A stretch of DNA of 64,000 nucleotides from an uncultured bacterium (GCA_903870275.1 CAIQCK010000008.1:1-64000); one strand, 5' to 3'; counted from the first letter of the stretch, positions 1-11,230 are shown. A program made the numbers and translations. The notes: a model not told the origin generated them from the letters alone.

Positions 1-242
1 CTCGATGGCTTTTGCGTCGTCGCACCCGCCCAACGGGTCATACATTGGCGGCCAACCGCTTCCCAGCCGCTGGCCGCCGCCATTCCCGCCACTGCCTCTA
101 ATCATGCGTTTGGGCAACAGGCCCTGAAACGCCGGGCTATTTTCGGCTCGCCCCTCCGGGGCGGCAACGCGGCAAACACCATGCAGATCGCGGTTGAATG
201 CGAGGCCGCGTCAGTCCATGGCGTAATCGACCATGGCAATTT
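1..242. other. window edge, no gene recognised
   Basis: Nothing in these 242 bases can be supported as a gene. The open frames here are counter-strand shadows running into the symporter gene. The stretch lies downstream of the symporter stop codon and ends at a palindromic repeat. Confidence 0.5.
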
Positions 243-265
243 CGCGTCACGGAGTGACGCGGCTA

Positions 266-266
<1 letters not shown>
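243..266. repeat. REP-like palindrome, family A, copy 1
   Basis: The core GCGTCAC-GGA-GTGACGC is a palindrome followed by GGCTAC. An identical 24-bp copy in the same orientation lies at 2099-2122, so the two copies flank the symporter gene. The last base overlaps the symporter stop codon. Placement at gene 3' ends suits a REP-like hairpin that may act in termination or 3'-end stability (inference). Confidence 0.75.
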
Positions 267-2071
<1,805 letters not shown>

Positions 2072-2098
2072 GGTTTTAGCAGTCGCGTCTTTAGTAAC

Positions 2099-2122
2099 CG
2101 CGTCACGGAGTGACGCGGCTAC
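2099..2122. repeat. REP-like palindrome, family A, copy 2
   Basis: Identical over 24 bases to the copy at 243-266 and in the same orientation. It lies just past the aldose epimerase stop codon, between that gene and the symporter. The palindrome can form a hairpin in the operon transcript and might separate expression of the symporter from the upstream genes (inference). Confidence 0.75.
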
Positions 2123-2123
2123 T

Positions 2124-3239
2124 TTATTTCGTCACACCAAACCGATACACGATTGTGTTCTTGTAAGTCCTCCCCGGCCGCAGCACGACCGACGGGAACT
2201 CCGGCTGGTTGGGTGAATCGGGATAATGCTGCGGCTCCATGCAGAAGCCGTTGCGACGCTGATAAACCCAGCCGCCCTTGCCGGTGATGTGGCCGTCGAG
2301 GAAGTTGCCGCTGTAAAACTGCAACGCCGGCTCGGTTGAGAGCACTTCGAGCACCCGGCCGGTGGCCGGCTCCGTCACGCGCGCCATGAGACTGAGGCCG
2401 GCGCCCTTGGCGATGACGAAGTTGTGATCGTAGCCGCCGCCAAACTTGATCTGCTCGTCGTCGGCAGCGATGCGCTCGCCGATGGCCGTCGGCTTGTTGA
2501 AGTCGAACGGCGTCCCTTTCACCGGCATGAACGCGCCAGTCGGGATCAGCGTGCTATCCACCGGCGTGATCTTGTCGGACTTGATCATGACGACATGGCC
2601 GAGGATGTCGCCCTTGCCAGCGAGATTGAAGTAGGAGTGCTGCGTGAGATTGACCACGGTCGGTTTGTCGGTCGTGGCGCGGTAGTCGAGGCGCAGTTCG
2701 TTGTCTTCGTTCCACGTGTAGGTCGCGGTCACGTCGAGGTTGCCGGGATAACCTTCCTCGCCATTCTGGCTGATGTAATGCAGTTCCAGCAACAGACCGT
2801 TCTTGCTCGTCGCCGACCTCGCATCCCAAACAACCTTGTCGAAACCCTTGAGGCCGCCGTGAAGCGCGTTCGGGCCGTTGTTGGCCGCCAGGGTGTATTC
2901 CTTCCCGTCGAGCGTGAACCTGGCCCTCGCGATGCGGTTGCCGTAGCGGCCGACGAGCGCGCCGAAATAGGGAGTCTCTTTTTGATATTCCGCGAGCGTG
3001 TCGTAGCCCAGCACGACATCGCGAAGCTTGCCGGTCTTGCACGGCACACAGACCGACTGGACGATGCCGCCATAATTGGAAATCTTGACGATGTTGCCCT
3101 TGGGATTCTTGAGCGTGTACAGATCCACTGTCTTGCCGTCGGCTACGCCCCAAGCTTGCTTTGTGATTTCAGGAACTTCGCCGTGAACTGAACTGGCCAT
3201 AATAAGGACTCCTCCAAGAATGAACGATAGGTTTTTCAT
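2124..3239 (-). CDS. aldose 1-epimerase (mutarotase), exported
   Basis: Aldose 1-epimerase of about 371 residues, interconverting alpha and beta anomers of free sugars. The family histidines are seen in NALHGGLKGFDK and LTQHSYFNLAG, and the catalytic glutamate in MEPQHYPDSPNQP near the C-terminus. The frame is open upstream, but the ATG at 3239 begins a clear signal peptide (MKNLSFILGGVLIMASSVHG), so that start is preferred over the longer one. A signal peptide places it outside the cytoplasm, where it would act on arabinose freed by the GH51 enzyme before uptake. It follows araD by 26 bases in the same operon. Family assignment is firm; the substrate is from context. Confidence 0.9.
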   Translation of the reverse strand: MKNLSFILGGVLIMASSVHGEVPEITKQAWGVADGKTVDLYTLKNPKGNIVKISNYGGIVQSVCVPCKTGKLRDVVLGYDTLAEYQKETPYFGALVGRYGNRIARARFTLDGKEYTLAANNGPNALHGGLKGFDKVVWDARSATSKNGLLLELHYISQNGEEGYPGNLDVTATYTWNEDNELRLDYRATTDKPTVVNLTQHSYFNLAGKGDILGHVVMIKSDKITPVDSTLIPTGAFMPVKGTPFDFNKPTAIGERIAADDEQIKFGGGYDHNFVIAKGAGLSLMARVTEPATGRVLEVLSTEPALQFYSGNFLDGHITGKGGWVYQRRNGFCMEPQHYPDSPNQPEFPSVVLRPGRTYKNTIVYRFGVTK

Positions 3240-3265
3240 TTCCGTGTACTCTGTGTCTTCCGTGA

Positions 3266-3958
3266 CTACTTCTGTCCGTAATACGCGCCCGGACCATGTT
3301 TCCGCAAGAAATGCTTGTCGAGCAACGCCCGCGGCATCGCGCCGGCGCGCGGGTTCACGCGCAACGTCTCGCTCGCCAGCCGCGCCAGGTATTCCAGCAC
3401 AACAGCGTTCTCGACCGCCTTCGCCACGGTCTTGCCCCACGCGAACGGCCCGTGGCTCGCGACGAGCGCGCCGGGAAACGCCAGTGGATCGAGTTTATGG
3501 AACCGCTCGACGATGACGTTGCCCGTCTCGATTTCGTAGTCGCCCTTGATTTCCTTCGGCGTCATCCCTCGCGTGCACGGCACCGGCCCGTGAAAGTAAT
3601 CGGCGTGCGTCGTGCCGAGCGCCGGAATCTCGCGTCGGGCCTGCGCCCACGCCGTCGCGAAAAGGCTGTGCGTGTGAACGATGCCGCCGATCTCCTTGAA
3701 CGCGCGGTAGAGCACGAGATGCGTTGGTGTGTCGGAACTGGGCCGCAGATCACCCTCGACGACCTTGCCGCTGCCGAGCGCGACAACAACCATGTGCTCC
3801 GGCTTCATCACGTCGTAACCGACACCGGACGGCTTGATGACGACGTGGCCGCTCGCACGATCAATCCCGCTGACGTTCCCGAAGGTGCGGATCACCAGAC
3901 CTTCCCTCACCAGGTCGAGGTTGGCCTTGCAGACTTGGGCTTTGAGTTCTTCGAGCAT
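3266..3958 (-). CDS. araD: L-ribulose-5-phosphate 4-epimerase
   Basis: Class II aldolase/epimerase of 230 residues that converts L-ribulose 5-phosphate to D-xylulose 5-phosphate, the last step of the classical arabinose pathway. Metal-binding histidines appear in GGIVHTHSLFATAW and in SHGPFAWG; THADYFHGPVPCTR is typical of AraD. A GTG at 3964 is also open, but the ATG at 3958 has AAGGAAG at proper distance, while that site would be too close to the GTG. The start lies two bases after the araB stop, and the ribosome site lies inside the end of araB, so translation is probably coupled. Length is normal. Confidence 0.93.
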   Translation of the reverse strand: MLEELKAQVCKANLDLVREGLVIRTFGNVSGIDRASGHVVIKPSGVGYDVMKPEHMVVVALGSGKVVEGDLRPSSDTPTHLVLYRAFKEIGGIVHTHSLFATAWAQARREIPALGTTHADYFHGPVPCTRGMTPKEIKGDYEIETGNVIVERFHKLDPLAFPGALVASHGPFAWGKTVAKAVENAVVLEYLARLASETLRVNPRAGAMPRALLDKHFLRKHGPGAYYGQK

Positions 3959-3960
3959 GA

Positions 3961-5631
3961 TCACTTCCTTGCGCGGCTGCGGATTTCAATCAGCTGCTTC
4001 ATCACATCAAACAGGTTGCCATTTCCGTCCTTCGTTCCAAGCGCGTCATGGAGCTTGCGATACAAAACATAAAGCTCCTTGTAAACGGCGTGCGCTTCCG
4101 GCTTCGGCTGGAACACGCGCGGCTTGATGGCGGTCATTGCCTTTTGCGCCGACGCGTAGTCGGGATACGCGCCCGCAACCACCGCGCCGGCGATGGCCGC
4201 GCCGAGCGCGCAGGTCTGCGCCGAACGGCTGACTTTCATCGGCCGGCCGGTCACGTCGGCGTAGATTTGCATCACGAGCGGGTTCTTCTCGGCGATGCCG
4301 CCGCAGTTGACGATCTGCCCGACCTTCACGCCGTATTCCTCGAAGCGGTTGATGATCGTCAGCGCGCCGAACGCGGTCGCCTCGATGAGCGCGCGATAAA
4401 TCTCCGCCGGCGTCGTGTAGAGCGTCTGGCCGAGGAGCAGGCCGGTGAGCCGCTGGTCCACGAGGATGGTGCGGTTGCCGTTGTTCCAATCGAGCGCGAG
4501 CAAACCGCTCTCGCCCGGCTTGAGCTTCGCCGCGCCGGCGGTGAGCGCTTCGTGCGAGCCGGCCTTGCCGTGCGGCTGAATGTAGTTGACGAACCAGTTG
4601 AAGATGTCGCCGACGGCGGACTGGCCGGCTTCGAGACCGTAGAAGCCCGGCAGGATGGAGCCGTTGACAATGCCGCAGAGGCCGGGGATATCGGCGAGCG
4701 GCTGGTCGACGGGCGCGACCATCATGTCGCAGGTGCTGGTGCCGATGATTTTCACGAGCGTGCCCGGCGCAATGCCGGAGCCGACGCCGCCGAGATGCGC
4801 GTCGAACGCGCCGACCGCCACGGGAATGCCCGCGGGCAGGCCGGTGCGCTTGGCCCAGTCGGCGGTGAGCTTGCCGACGGCGCGGTCAATGGTGTGCGCT
4901 TTCGCGCAAAGCCGCGAGCGGAGCGCGCCGAGCTTCGGATCGAGCTGGCCGAGAAACTCCGCGTCGGGATAACCGCCCCATGTATCGTTATACATCGCCT
5001 TGTGGCCGGCCGCGCAAACGCCGACGACCAGCTTCTCCGGCGCTTCGGTGCCGGTGAGCATCGCCGGAATCCAGTCGGCGCACTCGACCCACGTGTGCGC
5101 GGCGTCGAACACCTCCGGCGCGGTGCGCAGACAGTGGAGAATCTTGCTGAAAAACCACTCACTGGAGTAGGTGCCGCCGCATTTGGCGAGGTATTGCGGG
5201 CGAATCTTCTTCGCCAGTTCCGTGATCTCGCCAGCTTCGGCGACGCCGGTATGGTCTTTCCAAAGCCACGCCATCGCGGCCGGGTTCTTGGCGAACTTTT
5301 TGTCGAATGCGAGCGGCACGCCCTTGGCGTCCACCGGCAACGGCGTGCTGCCGGTGGTGTCCACGCCGATGCCGATCACGTCGGCGGCGTTGAAACCGCG
5401 CACCGTCTTTTTGGCGAGCGCGAGCGCCTTCTTGATCGTGATCTCCGCGCCGGTGAGGTAATCGCCCGGATGCTGGCGCGCAAGGTTCGGGTCGCGGGCG
5501 AGGATAACGCCGTGGTGGCCGTGGGCGTATTCCCAGACGGCGGTGGCGACCTCCCTGCCGTTGGCAACATTGACGATGAGGGTGCGCACCGAGTTGGTGC
5601 CGTAGTCGAGTCCGATGGCGTATTTGTTCAT
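3961..5631 (-). CDS. araB: ribulokinase
   Basis: FGGY-family sugar kinase, 556 residues, phosphorylating L-ribulose with ATP. The N-terminal phosphate-binding segment IGLDYGTNSVR, the motif GIGVDTTGSTPLP, CADWIPAMLTG, GAFDAHLGGVG and the C-terminal CGGIAEKNP follow the order expected for AraB-type kinases. The next gene is araD, two bases downstream, which supports ribulokinase over other FGGY kinases. The upstream neighbour in the operon, the isomerase gene, is separated from it by about 1 kb that contains a RAYT element, so the promoter arrangement for araBD may have changed. Confidence 0.93.
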   Translation of the reverse strand: MNKYAIGLDYGTNSVRTLIVNVANGREVATAVWEYAHGHHGVILARDPNLARQHPGDYLTGAEITIKKALALAKKTVRGFNAADVIGIGVDTTGSTPLPVDAKGVPLAFDKKFAKNPAAMAWLWKDHTGVAEAGEITELAKKIRPQYLAKCGGTYSSEWFFSKILHCLRTAPEVFDAAHTWVECADWIPAMLTGTEAPEKLVVGVCAAGHKAMYNDTWGGYPDAEFLGQLDPKLGALRSRLCAKAHTIDRAVGKLTADWAKRTGLPAGIPVAVGAFDAHLGGVGSGIAPGTLVKIIGTSTCDMMVAPVDQPLADIPGLCGIVNGSILPGFYGLEAGQSAVGDIFNWFVNYIQPHGKAGSHEALTAGAAKLKPGESGLLALDWNNGNRTILVDQRLTGLLLGQTLYTTPAEIYRALIEATAFGALTIINRFEEYGVKVGQIVNCGGIAEKNPLVMQIYADVTGRPMKVSRSAQTCALGAAIAGAVVAGAYPDYASAQKAMTAIKPRVFQPKPEAHAVYKELYVLYRKLHDALGTKDGNGNLFDVMKQLIEIRSRARK

Positions 5632-5775
5632 GCTCTCTCCTTAGATCATTAAATTGACAGTATCAGCCGCAACGCCTCGCCGTTATGCGCGTTATACTTC
5701 AACGTGTACACTTCCTGACCGCTAACATCGATAACGTCAGCCGCAGCCGCGCGCCAACGGCGCGCTCGTAAATCA

Positions 5776-6421
5776 GCCCAGGGCAAGCGAGTCTGCGAGC
5801 GCCGCCCTGGGTAGCGTCGCAGCAATTCCACTGCGCCCTGAAGGGGCGCAGGTCAATCCCACACATATTGTTCATCGAATGCAATCTCGTATCGACACAG
5901 GAACGCGCGAAGCTCCTCCTGAAAACCGGTGTGTTTGTGATGTTCGCTTTGCGCAAGGATGTAGTTGCGCACTTGCTCCAACGAGGACTGGCTGACCGAG
6001 AAGGCGCCGTAACCATTTTGCCACGCGAAGTCGGCAAATCGCTCGCCTTTCGTCTTGAGCCATTTGGAACTGCCGCGCTTCAGTTCCATCACTACATCGG
6101 CTAGCGCCTTGGTTCGGTGGAGATTAAAGAGAATGTGAATATGGTCGGCAACGGAGCCAATGACCAGTGCCGGCGAGTCCACGTTTGCGAGGATGCCCGC
6201 GGCATAGCGATGTAATTCCTCGCGCACTGGCTCGTCTAACACAGCGCGGCGATCTTTCGTGCTGTAGATCAGGTGGATCAGGTTTTTCGCAAGAGACTGG
6301 CCCATGATGCGTTCCATTACCCGCACCCTTTCAGGGTGCGCGCCTTCTCTCGTCCTTACCCAGGGCGGCGCTCGCGGACTCGCTTGCCCTGGGCTGGTTT
6401 ACCAACACACCTTCGGTGTGA
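5776..6421 (-). mobile_element. RAYT element with palindromic ends
   Basis: A single transposase gene lies between two mirror-image hairpin groups. On the left, CCCAGGGC (5777-5784) pairs with GCCCTGGG (5804-5811), followed by the hairpin TGCGCCC-TGAA-GGGGCGCA (5832-5850). On the right, GCACCC-TTTC-AGGGTGC (about 6322-6340) is followed by CCCAGGGC (6359-6366) pairing with GCCCTGGG (6386-6393) and a short ACACC-TTC-GGTGT hairpin. This is how a REP-associated tyrosine transposase sits among its REP sequences. It interrupts the arabinose operon between the isomerase and ribulokinase genes. A version without transposase occurs at 12932-13134. Confidence 0.8.
5853..6305 (-). CDS. REP-associated tyrosine transposase (IS200-like, Y1/HUH)
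   Basis: A 150-residue HUH-type single-strand transposase. The HUH pair is in VADHIHILFNL near residue 60, and the likely catalytic tyrosine is in WQNGYGAFSVS, followed by the usual YILAQSEHH helix. The N-terminus MGQSLAKNLIHLIYSTKDRR and the ending DEQYVWD match the family well, so the ATG at 6305 is chosen although GTG and ATG codons lie a few codons upstream. Such proteins nick and join REP hairpins; here hairpins flank the gene on both sides. The gene runs in the direction of the arabinose operon. Length is normal and no motif is missing, so it may be active. Confidence 0.88.
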   Translation of the reverse strand: MGQSLAKNLIHLIYSTKDRRAVLDEPVREELHRYAAGILANVDSPALVIGSVADHIHILFNLHRTKALADVVMELKRGSSKWLKTKGERFADFAWQNGYGAFSVSQSSLEQVRNYILAQSEHHKHTGFQEELRAFLCRYEIAFDEQYVWD

Positions 6422-6633
6422 TGGAATCGCTTTCGAGTTGTTTGAACACGAAAACCGAAGTTGGCCGCGAGGCAAACATTCCTGCCTGCCCTACTCCGGT
6501 TTTCTATTTGAAAACTCGTTCGGTGCTCTCGGCGGGTGGTAAATTTGTCCACAACGATCGCCGCGATCTCGTTCTCGCTCATTCCTCTGCGTCTCCTTTG
6601 CGCCTTGGCGTCTTTGCGTGAGATGCTCCCTGC

Positions 6634-8070
6634 CTACTGGTGCAGATAAACGTCCCACCCCAAATACTTCGTCAACGCTTCCTTCACGCCGGCGGCGATG
6701 TGGGTCGGGTTGACGGCGACGTGGTGCTCGAAACCGTTGTCGCAAATGTGGGCGAGCAGTTTCTGGAAGTTCGGGATGCGCACCACGCCGTAGCCGCCGA
6801 AGGTCTTGAGCGGGTCGTCGGTGAACTCGCCCTCGCCCACGTAGGCGCGAATCCGGCCCGCGGCGTCGTCGGTGGTGCAACGCAGGTAGGTCATTGGCGC
6901 GGCCTTGACGCGGCCGACGACCGTGCCATAGGTGTTCTCCTTGCCAACGGTGCCGGCGATGATTTCGTGCCAATCCATCTTCGGCTTGTCCTCGCCCGTG
7001 TCGGCGAAAATGTCCTTCGGCAGATTGCTGCAATGGAACACGACGCCTTTGTCGGGATCGTCGGCGTAATCGTTGTTCCAGTCCACAAGCGCGCTGGGCC
7101 GGCCGCTGGCCTGCGCCATCGCATACATCGCCACGCAGCCCATCACGTCCACCTCGCACGCACTGCTCATCAACGTGTTGCTCATCATGCTCATCAGTGT
7201 GCAGGGCACGACACCGAAGAACTCCTCGATTGCCGTCCAACACTGCATCGCGGTCGCGTTCAGATGGGCGCGTTTCATCCAGCCATCCACGGCCGCTCCG
7301 AACTTGGCCATCTTCAACAGCGAGGTGGCCGGAATACCCGTGGTGGTGACGTATGCGTTGATTGCGGCGAGCTTGGCCTTCACGGCACGGTCCTTGTCGG
7401 CCATCTTGTTGACCCAACTGAGCATCTCGTACAGGTCGAGCGTCTCAATGCTGATGCCGGCGGCTTCGAGCAATTTCTCGCTGTAGCGGACGGTATTGAA
7501 CGCGACGGGTCGCGTGCCGAGGGCGCCGATGCGCAAGCCGCGTAGCGCGCGCAGGACGCGGCAGGTGACGGCGAAATCGGCGAGATCCTGCGTGAAGCTC
7601 TGACTGGTCGGGCTGCACGTGTGGAGACGCGTGAGCGTAAACGGGATGCCGTATTGGCGGAGGTTGCTCGTGACGGACATCTTGCCGCAGAAACTGTCGC
7701 GTCGGTTGCCCATGCGCATTTTGTCCGCCTCGTCCGGGAAGGCGTGGATCAGCACCGGCACGCGCAGGCCGGACCAGCGCAGGGCGTTGGCGATGGCGCG
7801 CTCGTCGCCGAAGTTCGGCAGCGTGATGACGATGCCGTCAATCTTCTGGCGGTTGGCGTCGAAGAGATCGGCGCAAAGCTTCGCCTCCTCAAAACTCTCG
7901 ATGCTGCCGAAGCGCGTGGCCTTGACGCCGAGTGTGACGACCTTGAAGCCGACTTTCTCCAACACTTCGAGCATGACGCTGCGGCCCTTCTCGCAAAGCT
8001 GGGCCGGGAAGAAGCCGCGGTTGCCGACGATGAGACCGATGGTGACGGGTTTGATGGTGGCGGGTTTCAT
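6634..8070 (-). CDS. L-fucose/L-arabinose isomerase-family protein
   Basis: A 478-residue protein of the L-fucose isomerase/L-arabinose isomerase superfamily, similar to 'L-fucose isomerase-related' proteins. Features seen are VGNRGFFPAQLCEKG at the start, a mid region rich in metal/substrate-type residues (AMQCWTAIEEFFG, CEVDVMGCVAMYAMAQASG) and NPTHIAAGVKEAL at the end. Classical AraA is not found in the window, and this gene lies ahead of araB and araD, so it probably supplies the arabinose-to-ribulose step (inference from context). AGAGGAG precedes the ATG at good distance. An alternative is an isomerase for another pentose or deoxysugar. No truncation is seen. Confidence 0.82.
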   Translation of the reverse strand: MKPATIKPVTIGLIVGNRGFFPAQLCEKGRSVMLEVLEKVGFKVVTLGVKATRFGSIESFEEAKLCADLFDANRQKIDGIVITLPNFGDERAIANALRWSGLRVPVLIHAFPDEADKMRMGNRRDSFCGKMSVTSNLRQYGIPFTLTRLHTCSPTSQSFTQDLADFAVTCRVLRALRGLRIGALGTRPVAFNTVRYSEKLLEAAGISIETLDLYEMLSWVNKMADKDRAVKAKLAAINAYVTTTGIPATSLLKMAKFGAAVDGWMKRAHLNATAMQCWTAIEEFFGVVPCTLMSMMSNTLMSSACEVDVMGCVAMYAMAQASGRPSALVDWNNDYADDPDKGVVFHCSNLPKDIFADTGEDKPKMDWHEIIAGTVGKENTYGTVVGRVKAAPMTYLRCTTDDAAGRIRAYVGEGEFTDDPLKTFGGYGVVRIPNFQKLLAHICDNGFEHHVAVNPTHIAAGVKEALTKYLGWDVYLHQ

Positions 8071-8224
8071 GATGTTCTCCTCTGGTTGTTGTTAAAGTCC
8101 GCAACGACGATCCAACGAAATCGAGGCGCGAATGGTAGGGTTGTGTTCCGTCTTGAACAAGCGCAAATCACCGCAACAAGCCATATCCACATTCCGCGAG
8201 CCGGATACTAGAGGGGGATAGTTC

Positions 8225-8251
8225 ACCCTCTCCCCGTCGGACGGAGAGGGT
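8225..8251. repeat. GC-rich inverted repeat between GH51 and isomerase genes
   Basis: ACCCTCTCC (8225-8233) and GGAGAGGGT (8243-8251) form a perfect 9-bp stem with a 9-base loop, followed by GGGGTGAGGGG. Repeats of this general form are dispersed in many bacterial genomes. It lies between two co-directional genes and could be a transcript hairpin; no T-run follows, so it is not a standard terminator. Confidence 0.55.
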
Positions 8252-8291
8252 CGGGGTGAGGGGCTGGTCCGACCGCATAGTCATGCCTACG

Positions 8292-9851
8292 TCACCGCAC
8301 TTCCAGAACGACGACCGATTTCGCCGGCAGCGTCGCACTGAAACCGATGTCGGTGACTTTGAATGCCGCAAACTCCGCCGGCTTGACGGTTTCGGGTTTG
8401 TCGAAGGTGTTGTGGGCCGTGATCTCCGGCGCGGTCAACACGCGCCCGCTGATGGCGCTCGCTTTGGCGCCCGCAATTTCGCACGCCAGTTCAGCCGGCT
8501 GGTTCGGGTTCAGGTTGCAAAGCGTCACGTGAATCCTGCCGCTCAGGTCGCGCGAAGCCGAGACGCTCAGCGATGGAATCTTGTCACCGCTCATCGCGTA
8601 GTCGCTGCACTGCAACTCGCTCGGCAACAAAATCGCGTCCTGGTGCGCGGCGAACATCTCGAAGACATGATACGTCGGCGTCAGGAGCATTTTGGGTCCG
8701 TCCGTGAGGAGCATCGCCTGCAACACGTTGATGGTCTGGGCGATGTTGGCCATCTTCACGCGGTCGCAGTGCTGGTTGAAAATGTTGAGCGTGACGCCGG
8801 CCACCAACGCGTCGCGGAGCGAGTTTTGCTGATAAAGGAAACCGGGGTTCGTGCCCGGCTCCACCGCGTGCCACGCGCCCCACTCATCCACGCAGAGTGC
8901 CACTTTCTTCTGTGGATCAAACTGGTTCATGATCGCCGAGTGCTTCGTCACCAGTTCCTCCATGAACAACGCCCGCTTCAACAGAAAGAACCAATCGCCC
9001 TCGTCGAACTGCGTCGCAGAGCGGCTCTTTTTGCCGGTGCCGCAATAATAATGCAGCGACAGGCCGTTCATGCGCCTGCCGGCTTCACGCATGAGCACTT
9101 CGGTCCAATGATAATCCTCCCGGTTCGGGCCGCAGGCGATTTTGAAAATCTTGTTGCCACTGAGGTTGCGGACGTAGGTGGCGTAGCGTTTGTATTGGTC
9201 GGCGTAAAACTCCGCCGTCATGTTGCCGCCGCAACCCCAGTTCTCGTTGCCGACGCCAAAGTAGGTCAGCTTCCACGGCGCGGCGCGGCCGTTTTTCGTG
9301 CGCAGATCGGTCATCGGGCTGACGGCATCAGAGGTGATGTATTCCACCCACTGCTGCATCTCCTGCACCGTGCCGCTGCCGACGTTGCCGCAGATGTAAG
9401 GCTCGCAACCGAGCTGCTCACAGAGATCCATGAACTCGTGCGTGCCGAAGTGGTTGTTCTCGGTGACGCCGCCCCAGTGGGTGTTGATCATGCTCGGCCG
9501 CTTTTTCGCCGGGCCGATGCCATCCATCCAATGATACTCGTCGGCAAAGCAGCCGCCCGGCCAGCGCAGCACGGGAATCCGGCTCTTCTTCAACGCCACC
9601 ACCACGTCATTGCGGATGCCGCGCGTGTTGGGTATGTCGCTCCCCTTCTCCACCCAATAGCCGCCGTAGATGCAGTGGCCGAGATGCTCCGAGAAATGGC
9701 CGTAGATGTTGCGGTTGATCTGGTCCTTCGCTTGATCGGCGTGGATGACCAGTTTGTTCTCGGCGGCCAGAGACTCGCGCGCGAGCAAACAGGCCAGCGC
9801 CAGCGTAGCCGCCGTCGTGAGACGGCGGACTGTGAACATTCGTCTTTTCAT
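8292..9851 (-). CDS. exported alpha-L-arabinofuranosidase, GH51
   Basis: A GH51 arabinofuranosidase of about 519 residues that releases L-arabinose from arabinan or arabinoxylan side chains. The acid/base glutamate is in [13 protein letters not shown] and the nucleophile in [11 protein letters not shown], the normal pair for this clan-A family, and [14 protein letters not shown] is a family signature. The start at 9851 has AAGGAG eight bases ahead and begins a signal peptide ending near ESLAAEN, so the enzyme is exported; the longer open frame adds only 14 unlikely residues. It is the first gene of the arabinose operon and is divergent from the XylR/AraC-type regulator, which probably controls it. 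Confidence 0.93.
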   Translation of the reverse strand: MKRRMFTVRRLTTAATLALACLLARESLAAENKLVIHADQAKDQINRNIYGHFSEHLGHCIYGGYWVEKGSDIPNTRGIRNDVVVALKKSRIPVLRWPGGCFADEYHWMDGIGPAKKRPSMINTHWGGVTENNHFGTHEFMDLCEQLGCEPYICGNVGSGTVQEMQQWVEYITSDAVSPMTDLRTKNGRAAPWKLTYFGVGNENWGCGGNMTAEFYADQYKRYATYVRNLSGNKIFKIACGPNREDYHWTEVLMREAGRRMNGLSLHYYCGTGKKSRSATQFDEGDWFFLLKRALFMEELVTKHSAIMNQFDPQKKVALCVDEWGAWHAVEPGTNPGFLYQQNSLRDALVAGVTLNIFNQHCDRVKMANIAQTINVLQAMLLTDGPKMLLTPTYHVFEMFAAHQDAILLPSELQCSDYAMSGDKIPSLSVSASRDLSGRIHVTLCNLNPNQPAELACEIAGAKASAISGRVLTAPEITAHNTFDKPETVKPAEFAAFKVTDIGFSATLPAKSVVVLEVR

Positions 9852-9991
9852 TGCGCTCCTTATTTCAGCATTCCGATTTCGCGCCACGCGCACTGCGATT
9901 CGGGCGCGGATTATAGTTGACGGCGGTTCCGCAACAACGCCAGATTGCGTCAGAGTTTAGCCATTTTGCGTCAACTCGATCATCAACTGAA
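9852..9991. promoter_or_regulatory. divergent control region with two AraC-type half-sites
   Basis: This region separates the GH51 gene from its divergent regulator. TTGCGTCA occurs at 9945-9952 and again at 9966-9973 in the same direction. The 21-bp repeat distance (two helical turns) is the spacing of AraC-family half-sites such as araI1-araI2. Their closeness to the regulator start suggests autoregulation together with control of the operon. The sites are seen in the sequence; binding is inferred. Confidence 0.5.
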
Positions 9992-11140
9992 ATGCCCAAG
10001 ATTCCCAAAGTCATCCTGCTGATCGAGTCCTCGCGTGCGTCGGGGCGAAGCCTGCTGCGCGGTGTCGCCAATTACGCGCGGCATCACGGGCCGTGGGCGT
10101 TTTACTGGGAGCCGCGCGGACTGGAAAAAGCCTGGCCGCGCCTGAAGCGGCTTCACGCCGACGGCATCATCCTGCGCGACGTCGAGAAGGTGGACGACGT
10201 GATCCGTTGCGGTCTGCCGGCCATCGTCGTCGGCCACCGCAAGCAGGCCGTGCCCGGCGTCGCCAACGTGATGACCGATTCCGCACGCATCGGCACGATG
10301 GCTGCCGACCATCTGCTCGATTGCGGCTTCCGCCACTTCGCCTACTGCGGATTCGACGGCATCCCCTGGTCGGATATCCGCAGTCGCCACTTCGCCAAGC
10401 GCGTTGACAAGGCTGGTTTTCAAACCCACTTCTACCGTCGCCAGCGCCGCGCAGCCGTGCGTGCCGGCGATGGCGAAGAGCAGTTCATCGCCGACTGGCT
10501 CCGGTCGCTGCCCAAACCCATCGGCCTCATGGCCTGCAACGACGACCGCGGCCAGCACGTCATCGAGGCGTGCAAACTCGCGGGACTGCGCGTGCCCGAC
10601 GAGGTCGCCGTCATCGGCGCAGACAACGACGAGTTGGTCTGCGAGCTTTCCGACCCACCGATGTCGAGCGTGGCGATTAACTTCGAGCGCGCCGGCTACG
10701 ATAGCGCCGAGCTGCTGGCGAAGCTCATGGCTGGCCGGCGCTCTGTCAGCAAGGCCATCGTCGTCAGCCCCACCCATGTGATCGCCCGCCAGTCCACCAA
10801 CATCCTCGCCATCGAGGACGCGCACGTGGCGAAGTCGCTGCGTTTCATCCGCCTCCACGGACGCGAAGCCATCCAAGTCACCGATGTCGTGACCGCTTCC
10901 GGCCTCTCCCGCCGCGTGCTGGAGAAACGGTTCCGCAAACTTCTCGGCCGCTCCGTCCTCAGCGAAATCCGCCGCGTCCGCGTCGCCCAAATCTGCCGGC
11001 TGCTGGCCGAAACCAACCTCTCCGTCTCGCAGGTCGCTGACTCTCTCGGCTACACGAGCATTGAACACATCGCCCGCTACTTCCGCTCCGAAATGAAGAT
11101 GAGTCCCCTCGCCTATCGCCGGCAGCACGGGCAGAAGTAA
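9992..11140 (+). CDS. XylR/AraC-type regulator with sugar-binding domain
   Basis: A 382-residue regulator. The N-terminal ~280 residues resemble a LacI-type periplasmic-binding sensor fold (start PKIPKVILLIESSRASGRSLL; later VAVIGADNDELVCELS and PMSSVAINFERAGY), and the C-terminal ~100 residues are an AraC-type double helix-turn-helix (SGLSRRVLEKRFRKLLGRS, then VSQVADSLGYTSIEHIARYF). This is the architecture of the xylose regulator XylR. The ATG at 9992 is chosen over an upstream one because the protein homology begins at MPKIPK. It is divergent from the arabinofuranosidase gene and so probably senses arabinose, xylose or a related sugar and activates the operon. Confidence 0.9.
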   Translation: MPKIPKVILLIESSRASGRSLLRGVANYARHHGPWAFYWEPRGLEKAWPRLKRLHADGIILRDVEKVDDVIRCGLPAIVVGHRKQAVPGVANVMTDSARIGTMAADHLLDCGFRHFAYCGFDGIPWSDIRSRHFAKRVDKAGFQTHFYRRQRRAAVRAGDGEEQFIADWLRSLPKPIGLMACNDDRGQHVIEACKLAGLRVPDEVAVIGADNDELVCELSDPPMSSVAINFERAGYDSAELLAKLMAGRRSVSKAIVVSPTHVIARQSTNILAIEDAHVAKSLRFIRLHGREAIQVTDVVTASGLSRRVLEKRFRKLLGRSVLSEIRRVRVAQICRLLAETNLSVSQVADSLGYTSIEHIARYFRSEMKMSPLAYRRQHGQK

Positions 11141-11230
11141 GAGCGGAGGATGGAGTCGCCGTTACGCAATATGAATTGCTGGTTTCGGCCAGCTACGTGT
11201 TTCGCGCCTCTTTCAGCCCATAGCCGCGGG

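Noticed and set aside
4048..5652. A 534-codon plus-strand frame over araB
   Set aside because: Shadow of ribulokinase, which has all FGGY motifs on the minus strand.
8225..8251. Rho-independent terminator between GH51 and the isomerase
   Set aside because: The stem is strong but no T-run follows on the minus strand; it is better seen as a dispersed palindromic repeat.
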